A stretch of DNA of 64,000 bases from Albirhodobacter sp048262715. GTDB taxonomy: Bacteria > Pseudomonadota > Alphaproteobacteria > Rhodobacterales > Rhodobacteraceae. The notes beneath the pieces are model-generated. The model was not told where the DNA came from and did not search any database. It saw only the letters and a list, made by a program, of their open reading frames with translations. This document shows positions 42,598-51,144 of this stretch, one piece after another. The translations under genes were made by a program, and so were the position numbers. Position 1 is the first letter of the stretch, and every line of letters begins with the position of its first letter. The DNA lies in assembly GCA_048262715.1 (NCBI GenBank), contig JBLXEV010000004.1:248001-312000 (forward strand). Reading direction: 5' to 3'.

Positions 42598-43154
42598 TCG
42601 ACAAACTTCTCGGCGGGGCTGCCGCGACGCAGGCTCTGGGCCGCGCGGCAACCTCAGTTGCCGAGGTCTTCACGCCAAATGCCACGACGCAGATGGAGAC
42701 AGCGCATGAGGCCTATGTGGCCTCCCTTGGTCAATATGGGGCAGAGTTCGCCGTCACACGGATTGGGCTGTTTGACAGTGTTATCAACGGGCTCAACCGT
42801 CTGCCCCGGCCATTCCTTGCGCTCGGGACGTTGGGCCTCTTCGTCTATGCGATGGTTGATCCGGTCAGCTTTTCGCAGCGCATGGTTGGGCTGGGCTATA
42901 TCCCCGAGCCGCTTTGGTGGCTGCTGGGTGCGATCGTCGGGTTCTACTTCGGGGCGCGCGAAGCGTTTCACTTTCGCAGGCGGGTTGCGCCCCTTGGGGC
43001 TGCTGTCCCATCTGCCGCGCCTGAGCCGACACGGCTTCCTCATCCTGATGATCGCCGCGCGCGCCCTGCCGCTGCTGATGCGCGCGGTACGGATGGCCCG
43101 CGCGAGAATGAGGCGCTGATGGATTGGATGGTGCGGCGGGGCAGGGAGGGCTGA
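42588..43154 (+). CDS. GTA-type holin (3-TM holin family)
   Basis: A 188-residue protein matching the three-helix holin family linked to gene-transfer-agent release. Hydrophobic segments lie at about 66-85 and 105-125, after an N-terminal amphipathic part starting MGLIDKLLGGAAATQALGRAA; the third proposed helix is less obvious. The tail is Pro/Arg/Asp-rich. The ATG lies within the last 10 bp of the endolysin frame, the usual coupling. Holins form membrane lesions that let the endolysin reach peptidoglycan. The reading frame here is intact, unlike the endolysin. Confidence 0.82.
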   Translation: MGLIDKLLGGAAATQALGRAATSVAEVFTPNATTQMETAHEAYVASLGQYGAEFAVTRIGLFDSVINGLNRLPRPFLALGTLGLFVYAMVDPVSFSQRMVGLGYIPEPLWWLLGAIVGFYFGAREAFHFRRRVAPLGAAVPSAAPEPTRLPHPDDRRARPAAADARGTDGPRENEALMDWMVRRGREG

Positions 43155-43290
43155 GCCGCATCTCGACAGATGGCGGGGCGGAATATCTTCGCAATCAGCC
43201 CGTCCCGTTCACGCCCGCGACATGTCGGCGCATCCTCCTTGGCCTTCCGCGCACATCCGCCTATGATCGGCGCGCGCATAGGAGGCTTTC

Positions 43291-45246
43291 ATGCTCGCAG
43301 AACTTGGCCATTTCGCCCTGATCCTCGCTTTTGGCGTGGCCCTCATTCAGACAATTTTCCCGCTCATCGGCGCGCAGTTCAAATGGCGGGGCTGGATGGC
43401 CGTGGGGGAACCTGCCGCGGCTGCGCAATTCCTGCTGATCGTTGGGTCTTTCGCAGCGATCACCTATGCCTTTGTGGTCTCGGATTTCTCGCTGCAACTC
43501 GTCTATGCGAATTCGCATACCGATAAGCCGATGCTTTATAAAATCTCCGGCGTGTGGGGCAACCATGAAGGCTCGATGCTGCTGTGGGTGCTGATCCTGT
43601 CGGGATTCGGCGCGGCGGCGGCGTGGTTCGGCGGCGGGCTTCCGGCCAGCCTGCGGGCACGGGTGCTGGGCGTGCAGGGCGCGATTGGTGTGGCGTTCTT
43701 GGGCTTCATCTTGTTCACCTCGAACCCGTTCACCCGCATGGTTGAGCCTGCCTTCAACGGCCGCGATCTCAACCCGCTGCTGCAAGATCCCGGCCTCGCC
43801 TTCCATCCGCCCTTCCTCTACCTCGGCTATGTTGGCCTCTCGATGGCCTTCTCCTTCGCGGTCGCAGCCCTTTTGGAAGGCCGCGTCGATGCGGCATGGG
43901 CGCGCTGGGTCCGGCCTTGGACATTGGCTGCGTGGATCTTCCTTACCATCGGCATCGGGCTTGGCTCTTGGTGGGCCTATTACGAGCTGGGCTGGGGCGG
44001 GTTCTGGTTCTGGGATCCGGTCGAGAATGCCTCCTTCATGCCGTGGTTGCTGTCGGCGGCGCTGCTGCATTCCGCCATCGTGGTGGAGAAACGCGAGGCC
44101 CTGAAAAGCTGGACGATCCTGCTCGCGATCATGGCGTTCGGCTTCTCGCTCATCGGCACGTTTATCGTGCGCTCGGGCGTCATCACCTCCGTCCATAGCT
44201 TTGCCAATGATCCCGAGCGCGGGATCTATATCCTTGCGATTCTCGGATTCTTTGTCGGCGGGGCGCTGATCCTCTATGCCGCGCGCGCGGGCGCGATGGA
44301 GGCAAAGGGCGTGTTCTCGATGATCTCCCGCGAAAGCGCCTTGGTGGCCAATAACATCTTACTCGCGGTGGCGGCGCTGGTGGTCTTCACCGGCACGATC
44401 TGGCCTCTGGTCGCCGAGCTGTTTTGGAACCGCAAGCTTTCTGTGGGTGCGCCGTTCTTTGAACAGGCCTTCACGCCGTTCATGGTGATCCTCGCGATTA
44501 TTCTGCCGATTGGCGCGGTGATGCCATGGAAACGCGCGCAGATGGCACGTGCGCTGCGGCCGATGGCCCCTGCCTTGGGGCTGGCGGTGGCGGTGATGGC
44601 CCTGATTTGGGCCATCGGCGCGAACCGTTCGGCGCTGGCGCTGTTTGGCGCGGGCTTGGGGTCATGGCTGGTGTTCGGCGCGCTGACAGAGCTTTGGCTG
44701 CGCGCAGGGCGCAAACCCGCACGTCTGTTGCGCCTACCGCGCGCGGATCTGGGTAAGGCCTTTGCGCATGGCGGCTTGGGCATCGTCTTCATCGGTGTCT
44801 CACTGCTGATGGCTTGGGCGACCGAGGATATTCGCGTGGCACGGATTAACGAGCCGTTCACCGTGTCGGGCTATGAGATCACGCTCGACGAGGTGCATGA
44901 GGCGCAAGGCCCGAATTATATCTCCACCATGGCGACGCTCTCCGTGCGCCGTAATGGCAAGCTGGAGGCGGTGCTGCATCCTGAGAAGCGCAACTATCCG
45001 GTGCAGGGCATGCCCACCACAGAGGCCGCGATCAACAACGGATTCTGGCGGGATATTTACCTCGTGATTGGTGATGCGCAGGAGGGTGGCGGCTGGGCAG
45101 TGCGCAGCTATATCAAGCCCTTCACCAACTGGATTTGGGCGGGGATCCTGATCATGTCCTTCGGCGGCTTCCTGAGCCTGACGGATCGTCGGTTCCGTGT
45201 CGCCGCAGGGGCGCGCAAAACCGCCGCCCTACAGCCCGCGGAGTGA
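43291..45246 (+). CDS. ccmF: Cytochrome c heme lyase subunit CcmF
   Basis: A 651-residue polytopic membrane protein with about 14-15 helices. The tryptophan-rich heme-handling motif WGGFWFWDPVENASFMPWL lies at about 233-251, with conserved periplasmic histidines in neighbouring loops. CcmF, with CcmH, transfers heme from CcmE to apocytochrome c. ATG 43291 follows ATAGGAGGCTTTC. ccmH starts 2 bp after its stop. Confidence 0.97.
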   Translation: MLAELGHFALILAFGVALIQTIFPLIGAQFKWRGWMAVGEPAAAAQFLLIVGSFAAITYAFVVSDFSLQLVYANSHTDKPMLYKISGVWGNHEGSMLLWVLILSGFGAAAAWFGGGLPASLRARVLGVQGAIGVAFLGFILFTSNPFTRMVEPAFNGRDLNPLLQDPGLAFHPPFLYLGYVGLSMAFSFAVAALLEGRVDAAWARWVRPWTLAAWIFLTIGIGLGSWWAYYELGWGGFWFWDPVENASFMPWLLSAALLHSAIVVEKREALKSWTILLAIMAFGFSLIGTFIVRSGVITSVHSFANDPERGIYILAILGFFVGGALILYAARAGAMEAKGVFSMISRESALVANNILLAVAALVVFTGTIWPLVAELFWNRKLSVGAPFFEQAFTPFMVILAIILPIGAVMPWKRAQMARALRPMAPALGLAVAVMALIWAIGANRSALALFGAGLGSWLVFGALTELWLRAGRKPARLLRLPRADLGKAFAHGGLGIVFIGVSLLMAWATEDIRVARINEPFTVSGYEITLDEVHEAQGPNYISTMATLSVRRNGKLEAVLHPEKRNYPVQGMPTTEAAINNGFWRDIYLVIGDAQEGGGWAVRSYIKPFTNWIWAGILIMSFGGFLSLTDRRFRVAAGARKTAALQPAE

Positions 45247-45248
45247 TC

Positions 45249-45698
45249 ATGTTCAAACGCCTTGCCCTGATTGCGGTTCTGCTCGCCACGCCCGTCTTTG
45301 CGGTCGAGCCGGATGAGGTGCTTTCCGATCCCGCATTGGAGGCCCGCGCGCGCGATATCGGCCAAAACCTGCGCTGCCCCGTCTGCCAAGGCGAGAATAT
45401 CGACGAATCCCATGCAGAGGTCGCGCGCGACCTTCGGCTCTTGGTGCGCGAGCGGCTTTTGGCGGGCGATGAGAATTGGCAGGTCATGGCCTATGTCACG
45501 GATCGCTACGGGGAATATGTTCTGTTCGAACCAGAGGCCAAGGGCGCGAACCTGATCCTTTATTGGCTCGGGCCTGTGGCTTTGCTGCTCTCAGGCATCG
45601 GGGCCTTTGCCTTCATCCGCAGCCGCCGCAGGACAGGGCCGGATCGTGCCTTCACCGCCGAGGAACAGGCGCGCTTAGACGAAATCCTCAAAGAGTGA
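45249..45698 (+). CDS. ccmH: Cytochrome c maturation protein CcmH
   Basis: A 149-residue thiol reductase of the CcmH/Ccl2 type. It has a signal peptide (about 1-18), the redox motif LRCPVCQ (CxxC at 43-46), and one C-terminal membrane helix (about 103-123). It reduces or binds the CxxCH of apocytochrome c beside CcmF. The ATG starts 2 bp after the ccmF stop. This is the short form; a separate ccmI-type gene is not here. Confidence 0.96.
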   Translation: MFKRLALIAVLLATPVFAVEPDEVLSDPALEARARDIGQNLRCPVCQGENIDESHAEVARDLRLLVRERLLAGDENWQVMAYVTDRYGEYVLFEPEAKGANLILYWLGPVALLLSGIGAFAFIRSRRRTGPDRAFTAEEQARLDEILKE

Positions 45699-45760
45699 CG
45701 CAGTGTTCCGGTTTCCCACCTCCCGCCGCGCAGTAAGGTAGCGCGAAACGGGAGGATATG

Positions 45761-46537
45761 ATGGGTTTCGAGACGATCCGATACGAGTTGCAAGATGGTG
45801 TTGCGCTGATCACTTTGGCGCGGCCAGAGGTGATGAACGCGCTCAACACCCAGATGCGCAGCGAGATTACCCAAGCGATGACACAGGCCGCAGGGGAGGC
45901 CCGCGTCGCCGTGCTGACGGGCGAGGGGCGGGCGTTTTGTTCCGGCCAGGATCTTGCGGATGGGGTGCGCCAAGGGGGGCTCGATTTTGAGCGCACATTG
46001 CGCGACGAATACGAGCCGATGCTCCATTCGATTTATGACTGCCCAATCCCGACGATCTGCGCCGTCAATGGCGCGGCGGCGGGGGCGGGGGCGAATATTG
46101 CGCTCGCGGCGGATGTGGTGATCGCGGCGCAAAGCGCGAGCTTCGTGCAGGCCTTCACCCGGATCGGCCTGATGCCGGATGCGGGCGGCACCTATTGGCT
46201 GCCGCGGCAGGTCGGCTTCCCCCGTGCGATGGGGATGGCGCTCTTTGCCGATAAGATCACCGCAGATCAGGCGGCGGCTTGGGGGATGATCTGGGAATCC
46301 CTGCCCGATGACGCCTTCGCGGAGGGCTGGCAGGCCCGTGCCCGCCATCTCGCCCACGGGCCAAGCGTGGCTTACGGCGCAATCAAAGAGGCACTGCGTG
46401 GCTCCTATGCGCGAGACCTGTCGCAGCAATTGGCCTTAGAGGCGAAGCTTCAGGCAAAATGCGGCGCAACGGAGGATTTCCAAGAAGGCGTGATGGCGTT
46501 CTTGGAAAAGCGGCCAAGCGCATTCAAAGGCACATAA
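45761..46537 (+). CDS. Enoyl-CoA hydratase/isomerase, PaaG-like
   Basis: A 258-residue crotonase. The oxyanion-hole motifs are AFCSGQDLADGVRQG (about 64-78) and NGAAAGAGANIALAAD (about 103-118); GLMPDAGGTYWLPRQVG (about 138-154) matches the PaaG branch (ring-epoxide phenylacetyl-CoA isomerase). General fatty acid enoyl-CoA hydratase activity is the alternative. Two ATGs occur in tandem; 45761 has the better spacing from GGAGG. No other paa genes are nearby. Confidence 0.85.
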   Translation: MGFETIRYELQDGVALITLARPEVMNALNTQMRSEITQAMTQAAGEARVAVLTGEGRAFCSGQDLADGVRQGGLDFERTLRDEYEPMLHSIYDCPIPTICAVNGAAAGAGANIALAADVVIAAQSASFVQAFTRIGLMPDAGGTYWLPRQVGFPRAMGMALFADKITADQAAAWGMIWESLPDDAFAEGWQARARHLAHGPSVAYGAIKEALRGSYARDLSQQLALEAKLQAKCGATEDFQEGVMAFLEKRPSAFKGT

Positions 46538-46560
46538 ATCCTCTGCGCGGAGGATATGAG

Positions 46561-46588
46561 AAGGGCCGGAGAGAGATCTCCGGCCCTT
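46561..46588. terminator. Bidirectional terminator between paaG-like gene and tal
   Basis: Perfect 12-bp arms AAGGGCCGGAGA and TCTCCGGCCCTT around GAGA, located between convergent genes. Confidence 0.8.
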
Positions 46589-46613
46589 GGTCTTGTGCGG
46601 GATCGAGAGGCGC

Positions 46614-47543
46614 TTAGCGCGCCGCGTCGATCATCGCGTAGAGTTTTTCGGTGTCCTTGTTGAAGTTGCGAATCCCTTCCGCGACTTTCTCTGTCGCCAT
46701 CGGGTCTTCGTTCATCATCCAGCGGAAATCGGCCTCGCCCATCGGGATCGGGGCCACGCCGGTTGCCTTGTCTGCCGAGAGCTTGACCGGAAGATCGCCG
46801 GTCGCGGCTTGCAGCTTGTTGAGCAGATCGGGCGAGATCGTCAGGCGGTCGCAGCCTGCGAGCGCTTCGATCTGGTCGGTGTTGCGGAACGACGCGCCCA
46901 TGACGATCGTGTTGATGCCATTGGATTTGTAATAGTCGTAGATGCCCCGCACCGAGAGCACGCCCGGATCGGTCTCTGGGGTGTAACCCTCAACGCCTTC
47001 GGCCTTTTTATACCAGTCAGTGATCCGGCCTACGAAGGGCGAGATCAGGAACACGCCCGCATTCGCACAGGCCACCGCTTGCGCGAGCGAGAAGATCAGC
47101 GTCAGGTTGCAGTTGATGCCTTCGGCTTCCAGAATCCGGCCAGCCTCGATGCCTTCCCATGTCGCCGCGAGCTTGATCAAGATGCGCTCTTTTGCGATCC
47201 CGCGCGCCGCATAGGCCGCAATGATCGCACGGGCTTTTGCCACGGAGGCTTCGGTGTCGAACGACAGACGCGCATCCACTTCCGTGGAGACACGGCCCGG
47301 AACCAGCTTGGAAAGCTCGGCGCCGACGGTCACCGTCAGGTCATCCGCAATCGCCATCGTATCGCCGCCCTTGGCGACAGCGGCTTTGAAATGGTCTTTG
47401 AACGCATCGGATTGAACGGCTTTGAGCACGATGGAAGGGTTGGTCGTGCAATCTTCCGGCGTGAGGGCTGCAACCGCATCAATATCGCCCGTATCGGCAA
47501 CAACGATGGAGAGCTTACGGAGCTGTTCGAGTTTGGTGGTCAT
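46614..47543 (-). CDS. tal: Transaldolase
   Basis: A 309-residue class I transaldolase of the TalB type, moving a three-carbon unit between sugar phosphates in the pentose phosphate pathway. The Schiff-base lysine is Lys124 in ILIKLAATWEG. Other signatures are TPEDCTTNPSIV (28-39), NLTLIFSLAQAVACANAG and VMGASFRN. ATG 47543 follows TTGAGGATCGAC; the in-frame extension to 47696 is rejected. A LacI-like operator sequence lies about 105 bp upstream. Confidence 0.96.
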   Translation of the reverse strand: MTTKLEQLRKLSIVVADTGDIDAVAALTPEDCTTNPSIVLKAVQSDAFKDHFKAAVAKGGDTMAIADDLTVTVGAELSKLVPGRVSTEVDARLSFDTEASVAKARAIIAAYAARGIAKERILIKLAATWEGIEAGRILEAEGINCNLTLIFSLAQAVACANAGVFLISPFVGRITDWYKKAEGVEGYTPETDPGVLSVRGIYDYYKSNGINTIVMGASFRNTDQIEALAGCDRLTISPDLLNKLQAATGDLPVKLSADKATGVAPIPMGEADFRWMMNEDPMATEKVAEGIRNFNKDTEKLYAMIDAAR

Positions 47544-47647
47544 GTCGATCCTCAAGGCTAGGCCCGGCAGGGCCGGGGTCAATGGGAAGTCGCCTCCCCT
47601 ATGCGCTTTCAGGCGCGTCGGGTCAACAGGGAGCACGCCACAAGGTC

Positions 47648-47661
47648 TGTTAGCGCAATCA
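47648..47661. promoter_or_regulatory. LacI-family-like operator upstream of tal
   Basis: TGTTAGCGCAATCA matches TGTTAGCGCTAACA at 12 of 14 positions. It overlaps the stop codon of the upstream alcohol dehydrogenase gene and lies about 105 bp before the tal start. The overlap with coding sequence makes chance possible. Confidence 0.3.
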
Positions 47662-48816
47662 ATAGGCCGCTTGATAGATCGCCAGCGCATCCTCATAGGT
47701 CACTTCGCGGGGGTTATTCACCAAGAGCCGCGTCTGTTTCATCGCGTCTTCTGCGAGCTTGGGCAGGATGTCTTCAGGGATCTGCATCTCGCGCAGGCTC
47801 TGCGGTAAGCCGCAAGCTTTTGACATCTCCGCGAGCCGCGCGCAGAAGGCCTGCGCCCGTGCCTTGCCGTCAAGCGCGGCCAGATCGGGGAACAGGAACT
47901 GGGCCAGCTCGGCATAGGGCGCGGGGGCGGTTTCGACGTTGAAGGCCAGCACATGCGGCAGCACCAGCGCGTTGGAAAGCCCGTGCGGAATGTGGAAATG
48001 CCCGCCCAGCGGATAGGCCAGCGCATGCACCGCCGCGACGGGGGAATTGGCGAAGGCTTGGCCCGCCAGCATCGAGCCGAGCAGCATATCGCTGCGCGCC
48101 GCGATATCACTGCCGGACTGCACCGCACGCAACAGGGCTGGCCCCATCAGGGAGAGCGCCTTTTCCGCCAAGGCGAGCGAGATCGGGTTGTTATTGGCGC
48201 TGGCCGAGGCATAGGCCTCAATCGCATGCACCATCGCATCAATCCCCGTCGCGGCGGTGATATGCGGCGGTAGGCCCAACGTCAGCTCGGGATCCAGCAG
48301 GGCGATATCGGGCAGCAGCACTGGCGAGACCACGCCCATCTTCTCATGGCTGGGGGTGGTCACAATCGAGATCGGCGTGACTTCGGACCCCGTGCCCGAT
48401 GTCGTCGGGATCAGGATCAGCGGCAGGCGCGGCCCTTTGGCTTTTCCCACACCGTAAATCTCCGGCAGGGTCTCATCCCCTGCGGCCAGAAGTGCTGCGA
48501 GCTTGGCAACATCCAGCGAGGAGCCACCGCCCAGCCCGATAATCGCCTGCGCGCCATGCGCTTTCGCGGCCTCGGCACAGGCCAGAACGCTGGCCTCGGG
48601 CGGATCGGCCTGCACCTCGGCATAAAGCGCGGCCTCAACCCCCGCCGCCTGCAAGGAGACCTGCGCGCGCTCGACAAGCCCTGTTGCCAGCATCCCCTGA
48701 TCGGTCACGATCAAGACCCGCTGCCCGATCTCTGCGCGCACGATATCACCGAGATGGGAGAGTATGCCGCGTCCAAACCGGATGCTCTTTGCGGTGTTGA
48801 AACTGAACGGGGTCAT
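47659..48816 (-). CDS. Iron-containing (group III) alcohol dehydrogenase
   Basis: A 385-residue iron-dependent alcohol dehydrogenase. It has the NAD-binding region GLGGGSSLDVAKLAA (about 90-104), the conserved TTSGTGSEVTPISI (about 135-148) and the metal-ligand region HALAYPLGGHFHIPHGLSNALVLPHV (about 258-283) with three candidate histidines. Such enzymes interconvert alcohols and aldehydes; the substrate cannot be told from sequence. ATG 48816 gives the usual N terminus MTPFSFN. Confidence 0.92.
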   Translation of the reverse strand: MTPFSFNTAKSIRFGRGILSHLGDIVRAEIGQRVLIVTDQGMLATGLVERAQVSLQAAGVEAALYAEVQADPPEASVLACAEAAKAHGAQAIIGLGGGSSLDVAKLAALLAAGDETLPEIYGVGKAKGPRLPLILIPTTSGTGSEVTPISIVTTPSHEKMGVVSPVLLPDIALLDPELTLGLPPHITAATGIDAMVHAIEAYASASANNNPISLALAEKALSLMGPALLRAVQSGSDIAARSDMLLGSMLAGQAFANSPVAAVHALAYPLGGHFHIPHGLSNALVLPHVLAFNVETAPAPYAELAQFLFPDLAALDGKARAQAFCARLAEMSKACGLPQSLREMQIPEDILPKLAEDAMKQTRLLVNNPREVTYEDALAIYQAAY

Positions 48817-48897
48817 CGGCGCCTCATCGGTTGGGGATGGCCGCACTATTGTAGAGAATGCGCCGTGATCCAAGCAAAAGCCGCAGCGGTGGGCGGG

Positions 48898-50142
48898 CTA
48901 TTGCTCTTGCGTCGCGCCGCCCTTCAGGAACCGAAGCGCCAGCCCGATCAGCACACCGACGCCAATCGCGATGGTGAGGTTTGTGAACACCGTCAGCGCC
49001 AGTGTCAGCAGCAGCAAGACCCGATCCGATTTGGGCGCGCGCAGGTAGCCGCGCCAATGCTGCGGCTCGCTCATGTTCCACGCGGTTAGGATCAACAGCC
49101 CCGCCAGCGCAGGCATCGCGAGATAGCCCGCAAGGGGTGCGGCGAGCAGCATCACCAGCAGAATCGTCACCGCATGCACCAACCCCGCGATGGGCGTCTT
49201 CCCGCCCGCGCGGACATTTGTTGCGGTGCGGGCAATTGCCCCCGTGGCGGGCAGGCCGCCAAACAGGGCGGAGCCGATATTGGCAAAGCCCTGTGCCAGA
49301 ACCTCGGCATTGGGGCGATGGCGGCTGCCGATCATCTTATCCGCCACCATCGCAGAGAGCAGCGATTCAACACTAGCGAGAAAGGCGATGATCAGCGCCG
49401 ATGGGAGCAGTTCAACCAACCGCGCGGCGGTGATTTGTGGCAGGCTGGGTAGCGGCAGCGTGCTGGGCAGCATGCCAAAGCGCGAGAAGATCGTATCGAC
49501 GGGCAGGGCCGCGAGAGCGCTCAGCGCCGAGGCCAGCCCGATCGCCACAACCAAACCGGGAAAGCGCGGCGCGATGCGGCGCAGGATCAGGATCAGCGCC
49601 ATCGTGGCCAGCCCGATCAGAAGGGCGTAAGGGTTTAGCGTCGCCTTGGCCGCCCACAGCGCCACAATCTGCGCGAGGAATTCGGCAGAGGGCTGCGTCA
49701 TTGTGAGGCCGAGCAGGTCTTTGATCTGGGTCGTCGCGATAATGATCGCAATCCCGATAGTGAAACCGTTGATCACCGGCTCGGGTACATATTTCACGAG
49801 GTTCCCCGCCCGCAAAAGGCCCGCCGCGAGCATGATCACCCCCGCCATCATCGTCGCCAGCACCAAGCCATCATAGCCGAACTCCGCGATGACGCCGAAA
49901 ACGACGACGATAAACGCCCCCGTTGGCCCGCCGATTTGCACGCGGCTACCGCCCAGCAGTGAGATCAGGAAACCGCCGACAATAGCCGTGACCAAACCCT
50001 TTTCTGGCCCTGCTCCCGAGGCGATGGCAATCGCGAGGCTCAGCGGCAGGGCCACCATCGCCACCGTGACGCCTGCGATTAGATCTGCGGTAAACTGCTG
50101 ACGGTCATAGGTTGCCAGCGTCGTGAGAATTTTCGGTTTCAT
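48898..50142 (-). CDS. SulP family anion transporter without STAS domain
   Basis: A 414-residue SulP/SLC26-type membrane protein. It starts MKPKILTTLATYDRQQFTADLIAGVTVAMVALPLSLAIAIASG, with the family's GGSRVQIGGPTGAF motif (about 65-78) and GLPATGAIARTATNVRAGGKTP (about 300-321). About 12 membrane helices fit. Most SulP proteins carry a C-terminal cytoplasmic STAS domain, bringing them to about 550 residues, but this one stops right after the last helix (FLKGGATQEQ). Substrates in the family include sulfate, bicarbonate and dicarboxylates. Confidence 0.9.
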   Translation of the reverse strand: MKPKILTTLATYDRQQFTADLIAGVTVAMVALPLSLAIAIASGAGPEKGLVTAIVGGFLISLLGGSRVQIGGPTGAFIVVVFGVIAEFGYDGLVLATMMAGVIMLAAGLLRAGNLVKYVPEPVINGFTIGIAIIIATTQIKDLLGLTMTQPSAEFLAQIVALWAAKATLNPYALLIGLATMALILILRRIAPRFPGLVVAIGLASALSALAALPVDTIFSRFGMLPSTLPLPSLPQITAARLVELLPSALIIAFLASVESLLSAMVADKMIGSRHRPNAEVLAQGFANIGSALFGGLPATGAIARTATNVRAGGKTPIAGLVHAVTILLVMLLAAPLAGYLAMPALAGLLILTAWNMSEPQHWRGYLRAPKSDRVLLLLTLALTVFTNLTIAIGVGVLIGLALRFLKGGATQEQ

Positions 50143-50348
50143 AAAATGTGATGCCTCCGGCGCAGAGCCTCCTGCGGGCGCTTTGCGGCGCGGCCTCCTG
50201 TGCGGTGGCCCAGCTATGCGCCTTGACAGTGGCGCGTCAGGCAGCCCGCCGCAAGCACCAATCACGGGGCCAGCGGCGGGCTGAATTCAGGCGGTTGTAA
50301 AAATCGGGAAAAGGCCCGCGCTCGCGCTGCACCTTCTTTCTCGCGGTA

Positions 50349-51032
50349 TCAGAGGTATCGAACGCTCAACGGGCTCAGCCCCTCAATCTGGGCGGTGATT
50401 TCATCACCCGCTTGCACCGCGCCGACGCCGGCAGGGGTGCCGGTCATGATCAGGTCGCCCGCTTGCAGGTGATAATAGCGCGACAGATGCGCGAGGATCT
50501 CGGGCACCGACCAGATCATCAGCGACAGATCCGCATCTTGCCGTGTCGCGCCATTCACTGCCAGCGTGATGCGCTGCGCGCCAAGCGCCCCGAATGTGGC
50601 CGCATCGGTCAGTGGCGTGAGGATCGCGGAATCCTCGAAGTTCTTTCCCAGATCCCACGAGCGGCGCATATCCTTCGCCTGTGCCTGCAAATCGCGCCGC
50701 GTCATATCCAGCCCCAGCCCGTAGCCCCATACCGCAGCCGCCGCTTGATCCAAGCTCGCATTGAACAGCGGCGCGCCAAGCGCGACGACGAGTTCGACCT
50801 CGTGATGCAGATCCTGCGTTCCGGGCGGGAAGGGCAGGGCGGCACCGCTGGGCGCGTAGGAGAGGGCATCTTTCATGAAATAGAACGGCGCTTCACGGTC
50901 GACCTCATGGCCCATTTCGGCGGCATGGGCGGCATAGTTGCGCCCCACACAGAAGATCCGCTCAATCGGATAGTCGCCTTTGTTGGTGGGCAGCATGGGT
51001 GTCGGGCGGGGCGCGAAAAGGGGCGATGTCAT
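50349..51032 (-). CDS. Fumarylacetoacetate hydrolase family protein
   Basis: A 227-residue FAH-domain hydrolase or decarboxylase. It has the family start IERIFCVGRNYAAHAAEMG (about 23-41), metal ligands in the HHEVELVVALG segment (about 74-84), DMTRRDLQ and the C-terminal LQAGDLIMTGTPAGVG. The size fits the fumarylpyruvate hydrolase/acylpyruvase subgroup, which cleaves or decarboxylates acylpyruvates. ATG 51032 is used; the frame opens at 51134. Confidence 0.9.
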   Translation of the reverse strand: MTSPLFAPRPTPMLPTNKGDYPIERIFCVGRNYAAHAAEMGHEVDREAPFYFMKDALSYAPSGAALPFPPGTQDLHHEVELVVALGAPLFNASLDQAAAAVWGYGLGLDMTRRDLQAQAKDMRRSWDLGKNFEDSAILTPLTDAATFGALGAQRITLAVNGATRQDADLSLMIWSVPEILAHLSRYYHLQAGDLIMTGTPAGVGAVQAGDEITAQIEGLSPLSVRYL

Positions 51033-51144
51033 AGGGACTCCGGTGTCAGGTCTCAGGTCAGGTGTAGTGTAGCCCCGCAGGCTATCGCTCTGCACGCAGG
51101 AATTGCTGGCCGTGTTGCGCATGGCGCGCGTCAACGATCACGGC

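Noticed and set aside
46587..47561. A 324-residue open frame antisense to transaldolase
   Set aside because: The transaldolase on the opposite strand has all catalytic motifs; the shadow has none.
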